Made by a program: the position numbers and the translations under genes. The notes under the pieces were generated by a model. That model made no database searches. It saw only the letters and a list, made by a program, of their open reading frames with translations, and was not told the origin of the DNA. From Dactylis glomerata (taxonomy: Eukaryota > Streptophyta > Magnoliopsida > Poales > Poaceae), in NCBI GenBank assembly GCA_007115705.1, contig QXEO01000727.1:248001-312000 (forward strand): a DNA stretch of 64,000 bases. Reading direction: 5' to 3'. Shown here in pieces: positions 56,520 through 64,000 of the stretch; position 1 is the first letter of the stretch; each line of letters opens with the position of its first letter.

Positions 56520-56925
56520 TACCAGTGTGGACGAGCGCCTGGGTTGAGACGTCCTCGACGAACGTGAGCTTCTCCCTGCACATCTTCCACTCCGGCGCGG
56601 AGAGTGGCTTGGGTGGGTGTTCCCCTTCGGCGAGGTCTGGGACGTCGAGTAGTGCGGATTTTTGCCAGAGCTGATCGTGTATAGCTTGTTCCCAGCGGCG
56701 GCGGCCTGATAGTGCCAGTAACTGAAATCTTCCGGCGGAGGCTGCTCAGCGTCCAACCGTCCCGTCTTGGTGTCGTAGACGAAGGTGACTGCGCTACTGC
56801 TGTGACGTGCTCGTCCCGTGATGATGATCTTGCTGCCGAGGGCATGGAAGTGCCCCCACGATCCTATGGACGAGTAACCGAGCCGGAGGACCGGATCGGG
56901 AAGGCGGCACGGCAGAGACGTTGCC
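56520..56925 (-). pseudogene. DUF1668 family remnant with internal deletion
   Basis: On the minus strand it reads LPDPVLRLGYSSIGSW, HALGSKIIITG, VYDTKTGRLDAEQPPPED, WHYQAAAAGNKLYTIS, then jumps directly to DVPDLAEGEHPPKPLSAPEW and FVEDVSTQALVHTG. About 130 residues between the two parts are missing compared with the intact gene at 50387. It lies between two 29-bp direct repeats, with a telomere-type run on its upstream side. Confidence 0.85.
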
Positions 56926-56944
56926 AGGTGCGACGCTCGTTCCT

Positions 56945-56977
56945 TAAACCCTAAACCCTAAACCCTAAACCCTAAAC
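56945..56977. repeat. Interstitial telomere-type repeat (CCCTAAA)
   Basis: About 4.5 perfect units of the plant telomere heptamer. It is internal, next to a rearranged gene remnant, so it is not a chromosome end. Confidence 0.9.
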
Positions 56978-57004
56978 ACATACCTAGGGGCCAACGTACC
57001 AGTG

Positions 57005-59051
57005 CCGACCGGCTGGCCGCCGCACTAACCTGCCACGACCAGTGAGGGAGGATCGCCACATGGTTTGTTTGGATTGCCAAATTAAACCGGAGAAAAAATA
57101 GGCTATATAGAAACATGCCATCGTTTTGTTACTCCAGAATCCAGATATACTCTTGGTCTCTTATTTTGAGAAATAAATTAAGTTAGGAAAGAAATTAAAT
57201 ATGTGCGATTTGTATGATCATTGCCTTGCAGCAAAAGAAACTCAACTTCCGTACGCAGTACTAGTCTATCTATCATGGGAAATGATACCTATAGGCGCCG
57301 CACGCGCGCCTGTCTGTGCGGTGGCTGCTTAAAGATTAGCGAAACAGAAATCAACGATTCGGAAGAAGTCATCGATGGACATTGCCATCCAACAACCGCT
57401 AAACAACTAATCTCCTCACCTTATCCCCTCACGACACAACTGCTCTCCATCTCTACCACATATTCCCGCTCTCTCCGCAACGACCACGGGAAGAGGCACC
57501 GTCCCGTATAGGGAAGAGAGGAGGCCGCCGTCAGCACGGTCCAGCCGAGGGACGCCACCGCCGCGCGAGCATGTTGCAGCGAGGGCAAACTGCCACCGCA
57601 CCCGCGCGAGCATGCTGTAGCGGGGGAGGCCACATGAGCACGAAGAGGGGAGGCTCGCCCCGATGTTCACATCGAGCCACGCCCGCGAGGAGTCCCGGAC
57701 CTTGCGGTGGATTAGGCGGGGCGACGAAGAGTCTTCCCCTGTGAAGACTCCTCCGTCGATGGGGCCGCCGCTCGACCTCCATATCCTCTCGCGCCACGCT
57801 CCCTTTGATGTGGGCTCGCTGGGGGCGCTGCTCGCGGCCTCGCACACCTCGAGGTTGTGCTCCAGCGCGCATCTAGGTAACCCGCAATCATGTCGCCGAG
57901 TACTTCGTCCTTGGCGCCGGTACAGGAGCGGGCACAAGCGGCGGCATCATGGGATTCTCTTCTTCATGCTCTCACACGGCGGTTCGCTGTCCCTACCGAG
58001 GACTACTGATGTCTGGAGGCGGACCACGAACTGGCGACGAGAAGGGGATGGTGAACATGGCATGAAGTCAGCATCGAGAGCTTGCGATAAACCATATATG
58101 TGGCCATGAACAACCAGGAGACCTGGCGATGCATGTGTGCTGTAGATTTTGCAATGTACTCCCTCCGTTTAGAAATATAAGATGTTTTAGCTTTGTGAAG
58201 TGAGTGTATCTAGACATCTTTTAGTGTATAGATCTTTTAGTGTATAGATACGTTTATCTATGAATCTGGTAGCTGCTGGGATAATCTGATAACTGTGACA
58301 AATTGCTCTGCTGGGATAATCTGATAATTGTGACAAATTGCTATGGTAGCTACGACTGAGATAATTTGGTGACTTCATTGCGGTGAATGTTTATTGGTAT
58401 TCAAAATCCTGAGGGTGACTTCTGAGAGACCGGGATAGTCTGGTTAATAACTTAATCTTGTAATCACTCTAGGTTAATTATGTAGCTGAAAAATATGGTA
58501 AGCAAGTAAATTTGAAATCGGTAATGTCACCTGAATAATCAATATATAGAATAATCGATAAGTAAGTAGTTCATATTTTGTGCATGGAAGTTATTTTTTT
58601 CTAGTAGCTAAATAGTGCATAATTAGGTGAGCATGTGGCAAATAATATGGCAATTAATGATGAAAAAAAGTTGTGGGAATATACTGATACATGATTTAGT
58701 TATGAAGATCTCACCATAAGAAATCCAACAGCCAAAATTGATCATCAGTTTAGCTACCTGTTTAAGACATACTTCTAAAAATCATGCAATTGAGTTCATT
58801 TTTGCCTGCAGACATGCAGCCTATTGTTGAAGCCACGTGATCGATTTTTGTCCAGCCTAGTGCCAATTAACTAGCCATAGGCCCTACAATGCAGTGCGTG
58901 AGAAAAAAGTGAACAGGCTTTCAGCGTGCGCGTGCTCGTCCCGTCAACTTTTTAGTTTTTGGTAGCTAGCAAGCCGCCGCACGGATCCTGACTGGTGCGG
59001 CGCCGCCAGATAGTCCTGTCCATCTATCATACGGGACTACATTATTGTTAG
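57005..59051. other. Spacer with GC-rich block, MITE end and short repeats
   Basis: No gene supported. 57450-58000 is GC-rich with overlapping frames on both strands and no family resemblance; possibly captured sequence. A Stowaway-like end starts at 58159. Near 58270-58345 a unit of about 37 bp (CTGCTGGGATAATCTGATAA...) occurs twice. Confidence 0.45.
58159..58260. mobile_element. Truncated Stowaway-like MITE
   Basis: CTCCCTCCGTTTAGAAATAT after a TA is a typical left end; a matching right end was not found. Confidence 0.5.
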
Positions 59052-59411
59052 AGGTAATTGCATTGGAGGTACACGAACTTATATTTCGGGTGCAATTTCA
59101 TACACGAACTTGTAAAACGAGTTCGCGCGGTACATAAACTTGCAATTCGGGTGCAATTTCATACAAAAACGTTCACAGGTCGACACTTGGCATTGCCACG
59201 CTGGCAAAAGGGGAGGGCCCAGCGGACGTATGTTTTACAGATAACCCCATGTAGTTCTTTCATCCTACACAGCGCGTCAATCAGAGCGTCGACCAGGCCC
59301 GAGGTGAATCCCTAACCCTAGCGGCGGCGGTGGCGATTGAGGCGGCGATTCTGGCGGAGGTGACGACCGTGACTCCTGTGGCGTAGGCGGCGGGACCTCG
59401 AGGTGAGGCGG

Positions 59412-59984
59412 ATGGCATCGTCGTCTGCGATGCGTGTGGAGTGCGACCGTGGCGGCTCAGGCGAGGAGTGGAGGGAGACAGCCGTCGTGTACTGGGGCGG
59501 TGGCTCCGGTGAGGCAATCATGGACAACAAGGTGAGCCTCGTTCTTCTCTCCTCAGTCTCCATCCTGTTGCTGCTTCCTCTCTTTGTGTACATGCTCTCA
59601 TTGTCTGCAAGCTTTTGGTCTGAATTGGCTAGCTAGGAGGAACACTGTCAAATTTGTTGAACTGAAAAGGAGTCACAAATTGTGATTGATTTGTAGAATG
59701 CAAGCAAGGTGAAGCAAGTGAGTGATGTCGTAGAAGAAAATATTTGGCAGAGGAGCAATGTAGCTCAGATGGAGCATTTGTGTGAACAAAATTCAGAGTT
59801 AAAAAAAGTTGTAGAAAAGCAAAGGGCTGTCATTCTCAAGCTCAAGACCGAGAAGATGATGCACAAGGCAGAAATACAGTATAGGGATAGAAAAGATTGT
59901 GCATTTCTAGTGATGTTTTTCTTGTGCATTGTGTATGCATTGGTAGCTATATCTGTCAGAGGATTGTCTGAAAACTTGTGCTAG
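59412..59984 (+). CDS. Small coiled-coil membrane protein carried by the MULE
   Basis: Two exons, 59412-59531 and 59697-59984, with a clean GT-AG intron (GTGAGC...TTGTAG) and frame kept; 135 residues. The first 40 residues are Gly/Ser-rich. The second exon begins with a coiled coil (about 60-105: EHLCEQNSELKKVVEKQRAV, KLKTEKMM) and then one hydrophobic span (CAFLVMFFLCIVYALVAI) close to the C-terminus. This resembles the tail of grass GRF-zinc-finger/TM proteins, but I see no GRF finger. Function unknown. It is convergent with the transposase gene. Confidence 0.65.
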
Positions 59985-60265
59985 GTAGATGAATTTTATA
60001 TTTTAATTTGGCCTGGAATCAAATGACATTGACACAAAGTTTGGTGTATATCCTGGAATCCTACATTGCAGTGTTTTCTTGTGAATTATATATTGTGAAC
60101 CAAATGACAATGACTGAAAGTCTGGAATATTTAGAGAATCCATCCATTGCACTGTTAACTTGTGAGCTTTGACTGTCTTCTTCTACCTATTTTTGGCAAC
60201 CTGCTCCTTTCTCTCGCAGATAAGTAGTGCCAGCACCTCCTTGCTTCCTCAACATAGCCGCAGAC

Positions 60266-60586
60266 ATGGATAGGAGTAGAAGCACTGGCTCTAGATCCAC
60301 TGAAGAGAAAGGGAAAGAGATGTTGGTGTACCATAGAAGAAGTGTGCAGGAGAGGGGGACAGCACAAGCTAGGAGAAGTGTGCAGGAGAGGGAGGCAGCA
60401 CAAGCTAGGAAACCAATGATGGTGTACCATAGAAGAAGTTTTGAGGAGGAGGCTGCAGAAGCAAGGAGGAGAGCTGAGGCAGAAGCAGTGGAGGCCATGT
60501 ACAAGCTTCATAACAGTAAGCCTCCCTCTAGTGCAGAAATATTATGGACTCAGCAGTGCACTTACAATAATCCTATGGAGCGATAA
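60266..60586 (+). CDS. Hypothetical 106-aa basic/acidic repeat protein in the MULE
   Basis: An ATG frame of 106 residues rich in Arg, Glu and Ala. It has a repeated block: MLVYHRRSVQERGTAQARRS, VQEREAAQARK, then MMVYHRRSFEEEAAEARR. A helical coiled structure is likely. No family is recognised. It may be a separate gene or a further exon of the preceding one. Confidence 0.4.
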   Translation: MDRSRSTGSRSTEEKGKEMLVYHRRSVQERGTAQARRSVQEREAAQARKPMMVYHRRSFEEEAAEARRRAEAEAVEAMYKLHNSKPPSSAEILWTQQCTYNNPMER

Positions 60587-60714
60587 CAAATGCTTCATGA
60601 ATTCATGCCTTCAAAGATACACAAGGAAGTGAATGCATTAGTACTGCTGCTGAAGATGAAGAGGACCTTGAAGAGCTGGTTTAACAAGATCACTGTGAAG
60701 AGAGATGAGTGAGT

Positions 60715-60925
60715 GTGTGCATGTAATGAGTGTGTGTGCATGAAATGAGTGTGTGTGCATGTAGTGAGTGGGTGTGCACGAGTTAGAGATGTAGATGTGT
60801 GTGTGTGTGTCTGTGTAGTGTGGTAGTGTGTTGTGCAATGTAATGGAAGACCAGCTGTGCTTGTTTCAATAAATTCAGAGAAATTTGTCTCAATAAATTC
60901 AGAGAAATTTGTCTCAATAATTATA
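60715..60925. repeat. Two short tandem repeats in the MULE
   Basis: Near 60715-60780 a unit of about 21 bp (GAGTGTGTGTGCATGTAAT) recurs about four times with changes; near 60868-60920 a 27-bp unit (TCAATAAATTCAGAGAAATT...) occurs twice and part of a third. Confidence 0.7.
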
Positions 60926-61006
60926 TATACTTCTGTCTTGAAATTCACTTTGAATCACAGCACCAGAGTACATAACACCAAAATAAATTCAAACAAAGCA
61001 TTTTAC

Positions 61007-64000
61007 ATAAAAGGAGAAGGTGCTGACTGAGTTAGCTCAACCTCATCTTGATCAAGTAACACCTCATTCAGGTCTGGCAGTGAAGATTTTCTAGCCCTGG
61101 CTTCTGCTTGCTCATCCCCAAAGAGAAGATGGTAAGCTGATCCATCTTCTGTGTTGTAGTCTTCTTCTATGTGATGTGAGTTTTCTGCTTCTACTTGCTG
61201 TTTCTTCCTTTTAGTGCCACTGCCTCTTCCTCTTGGTGTTTTTGCCAAAGTACTAACAGGCTTGTCTTGTTTCTTCCTCTTAGGCACTGACCCACTGCCT
61301 CTTCCTCTCCCTCTTGCAGCATTTGTGGTTGGTGGTCTGCCCCTGCCTCTTCCTCTCAAGCTTCCTCTTAATTGTGCAGTTGTGACCATGGCCCTGCTAT
61401 CTTCTTATAGTGATTCCCTTGCCACCACAACAAATTCACTTTCTTCAGGTAAAGGATGCAACATAGGAGCTTCCCTTGTATGTGCCATTTCTTCTGCTCC
61501 CATTCTGTATACCATGCTGTCTGTGCAATGTGTAGGGTCCAACCTAGGATCTGGTGGGTGTGACACAATGTGCTATGGCAGACAAAGCAAAAGATTAAAA
61601 TTAGGAGAAATAAACACATGTAAAATGCAAAAGTTAAAAATTAGGACAAATAAACATATGGCAACTGCAAAAGAAGCACTACTAATAATCATACCTCCAG
61701 AATTGAGGGGTCATCTTCTTCATCTTCATTATCCATGTCAACACCTCCATTTAAATTCAGAGCAGCAATGTACTTGTCATGCCCTTTCTTGTTGTGATTT
61801 GGTTTTCCACAAATTGAGCTATGCATAGGAAGACCAGCTCTGTTCAAATATTTCACTCCCTTCTTAACCTTTTCTTCTGGAGTTTGCCTTCTGTTTTTCT
61901 TGGGCCTGCCCATCACTTTAGTAAAGAGAGCAGGGAAAACTAGCAAACCAGGAACCTTCTCCCAGTGATCTCTTGATCTCAGAGGAACCATGTTGTGTGC
62001 ATAAGCTTTTTTGTGAGTCTCAATAGAGTAGCAGCCGTGAACCAATTTTTCCTGACTGATTCTTATGGACCTGCAACATGCTATAGCATGATGACATGGA
62101 ATCCCACTGAGTTGCCATATTCTACAGTCACAAGTTTTTGCAACCATGTCTACATTGAATATTCTTTGCTTCTCTGCTATTGTCACATGGTAAATTCCAT
62201 TGCCTGCATCTTCAACACCACAATTAGCTGACCATTCAGTGAATTTGTCTAGCTTCTTCCTTATCTTTGGACAAATGGTGCATGTCATGCTCTCTGCCTC
62301 TTTCTGCTTGGAAACAATCCTATGCATAATCTTGTAAAATATTGTCTCAAGCATTGACAACATTGGCATTTCTCTGGCCTCAAGAATATAAGAATTGAAA
62401 ACCTCTGAATGATTGTTCAGTAGCATGTCACATTTAGGAAAATCACTAAAAAAAGCTTTGATCCATGTATTGGGGGCAGCTCCTCAATCCATTCTGCTGC
62501 AGCTACACAGTCTGCTTTCATCTTCTCTGTATTTTTCTCCCGCATTGGAATGTTGCTTGACCTAGCTACTGCCCACAAATCATTCTTCAGTGTCTCTCCC
62601 TTGTGCAACTTATGGAAGTTCTGATAAAGGTGCTTCACACAATTCCTGTGCTCTGAATCGGGGAATATCTTGCTAACTGCCTTGATTAAACCCTTCTGTC
62701 TGTCACTCATAATAGTGAAGCAAGCAGTGTTTGTGATGTTCAGGTCATCTTTCAGTGTGCTTAGAAACCATTCCCAAGAGCTTGTGCATTCCACCTCTGC
62801 TAGGCCAAATGCAATAGGAAAAATGCAGTCATTAGGATCAATGCCTATTGTAGTAAGCAATTGTCCCTTGTACTTGGTTTTTATGTGGCATCCATCTAGG
62901 TAGATAATTGGTCTACATCTTATGAGAAACCCTCTTTTGCATGCATCATAAGACCAGTACAATGTTGCCAAATGTTCTTTTGGCACTGCATCAGTGCTCT
63001 CCTTTGAATGGTTGGTGCTAAGGAAGAATGTTGATCCTGGATTTGCTCTTTTCATCTCCTGCCCATAGTCCCTCAGAAGCTTGAATTGATCTACCTCATC
63101 TCCATGGATAATATTCAGAGCTTGCTTCCTTGCTCTTCCCAATTTATACCTATTTGGGCACATGTTGAACATTCTTTGAACTTTAGCTGCAAATGTCTGC
63201 AGATCCATCTTCTGGTTATCCCTAAACTCATCAATGAAGTATTTCGTTAAGAAAGGTGCTGTCAATGCCTTGAGCTACCAAACAGCTTCACATGTGTGCT
63301 TTGCTTCATATTGTTTCACCACTATTGCTCCTTTCCTACTGTCTTCTGATGCATTTATAAACCATGTGCAGTCCTCTTGACAAACAGTATGGCATCTTTT
63401 AGCTTCATTCCTTATCTTTCTCACTTTGACCCTATTCGTTATGATGTACACTGTCAAGGCATTTCTGAATTCTTGAATGCTTGAGAATACCATTCCCAAC
63501 TTGAATTGTGGATTTTTACTGTCAACTTCAGCATTGAAAGTCTTGAATTTGTATTTCAACTCCAACTGTTCTCCCTTGACAGCTGGATGTCCTCATTGTC
63601 AAGGCCAGCATCATCCTCTTGCTCAACAATTTCTAGCTTCTCATTATTGTCCTCCACATCCTTGTCTACATTTGCCTCAAAAATATCATTATCTCCATCC
63701 TCTGCATCATAGTCTGAATCATAAAATTCAGAGTCAATGTCCTCTCCATGCTCTCCTTCCTCTGCTTCCTATCCTTCCTCTCCATGCTCCTCTCCTTCCT
63801 CTACATGGTCTCCTTTCTCTGCTTCCTGTCCTTCCTCTCCATGCTCCTTTTCTTCCCCTTCTTGCTGTCCTTCCTGTTCTGCAACTGCTTGTAATACAAC
63901 TACACCTGCTCTGTTCATAAATTCATCAATCCCTGCATCAATCCTTGCTGCCACTACTGCATCTTGTGTAATAATCTTGTCACTCCTTAGATTACTCACA
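61007..64000 (-). pseudogene. MURA-type MULE transposase (broken, N-terminus beyond window)
   Basis: Parts in order on the minus strand: a Glu-rich N-terminus (from 63999); the MuDR DNA-binding domain (about 63565-63278, FKLGMVFSSIQEFRNAL and CTWFINAS); the MULE transposase domain (63265-62450, RPIIYLDGCHIKTKYKGQLL with its Asp, AECEC-like AEVECTSSWEWFL, SDRQKGLIKAV); the SWIM zinc finger (KTCDCRIWQLSGIPCHHAIA, near 62110); a GRPKKNRR basic patch; then after an intron (donor at 61694) a basic end with RGRGRGRPP and an LNEVLL motif. Lesions: TAG at 63769-63771, a frameshift near 63580, TAG at 63275-63277, and a lost base near 62483. It cannot give a full enzyme. Confidence 0.9.

Larger units (their letters stand above)
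56499..57004. repeat. 29-bp direct repeats flanking the DUF1668 remnant
   Basis: Identical 29-bp copies at 56499-56527 and 56976-57004 (core CATACCTAGGGGCCAACG). They enclose the remnant and the telomere-type run. Confidence 0.9.
59052..64000. mobile_element. MULE (Mutator-like element), one end and most of the interior
   Basis: The left end begins near GGTAATTGCATTGGAGG and holds two copies of a CGGGTGCAATTTCATA block, as in some grass MULE terminal repeats. Two small genes point right and a MURA-type transposase points left. The other end is beyond the window, so length and duplication cannot be checked and the left boundary is approximate. Confidence 0.65.

Noticed and set aside
56945..56977. 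Telomere heptamers as a chromosome end
   Set aside because: Only 4.5 units, with unique sequence on both sides.
57416..58109. Overlapping GC-rich frames of up to 173 residues on both strands
   Set aside because: Long frames on both strands are expected in GC-rich DNA; none shows a domain.

Overview
The window is nuclear DNA of a large-genome grass. Intron-containing plant genes sit among nested transposable elements. The element types (an Athila-like Ty3/gypsy element with a tRNA-Asp primer site, CACTA elements with TTTAGTCCCGG subterminal motifs, grass-type Helitrons, Stowaway-like MITEs, a BARE/Angela-like LTR remnant) and the grass-specific DUF1668 family point to a Pooideae grass, most likely a Triticeae member. 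Species cannot be fixed from the sequence alone.

Layout. 1-12.5 kb: a plus-strand LINE (end of ORF1; ORF2 with endonuclease, reverse transcriptase and zf-RVT parts), split in frame by a young complete LTR element (3299-11735; 1.62-kb LTRs, 5-bp GGCGC duplication) that encodes only gag and protease. 12.5-16.8 kb: copia remnants, then a minus-strand Helitron (14207-16347) carrying a Stowaway-like MITE. 16.8-25.5 kb: CACTA element A (16762-25486, GTA duplication). 25.5-28.0 kb: unassigned sequence and a second Helitron (26702-27960). 28.2-39.0 kb: a genic island with a gamma-glutamylcyclotransferase-like gene (-), a LINE remnant, a SAG39-like papain-type protease (-, 2 exons), a BCCIP/Bcp1 homologue (+, 8 exons) and a frame-disrupted F-box/DUF295 gene (+). 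39.0-49.4 kb: CACTA element B, same family and orientation as A. 50.4-57.0 kb: three DUF1668 copies (one intact, one broken at a 39-base G run, one remnant) and a gypsy pol remnant. 59.05-64 kb: one end of a MULE with a damaged MURA-type transposase (-) and two small plus-strand genes facing it.

The strongest biological story is the CACTA pair. Each element has a Tnp2-type transposase gene and a second gene joining a TNPA-like region to a ULP1-type cysteine protease domain. A keeps an open transposase frame, but its second gene has a 1.4-kb deletion and two nonsense changes. B has one nonsense codon in the transposase, but its second gene has an open seven-exon frame with H, D, Q and C of the protease in place. 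The two could in principle complement each other in trans. In both, the inverted motif that crowds the element ends also recurs inside, just upstream of a TATA box for the second gene (one copy in A, three in B). This suggests an element-encoded regulatory circuit. Spacer and intron tandem arrays differ strongly between the two copies.
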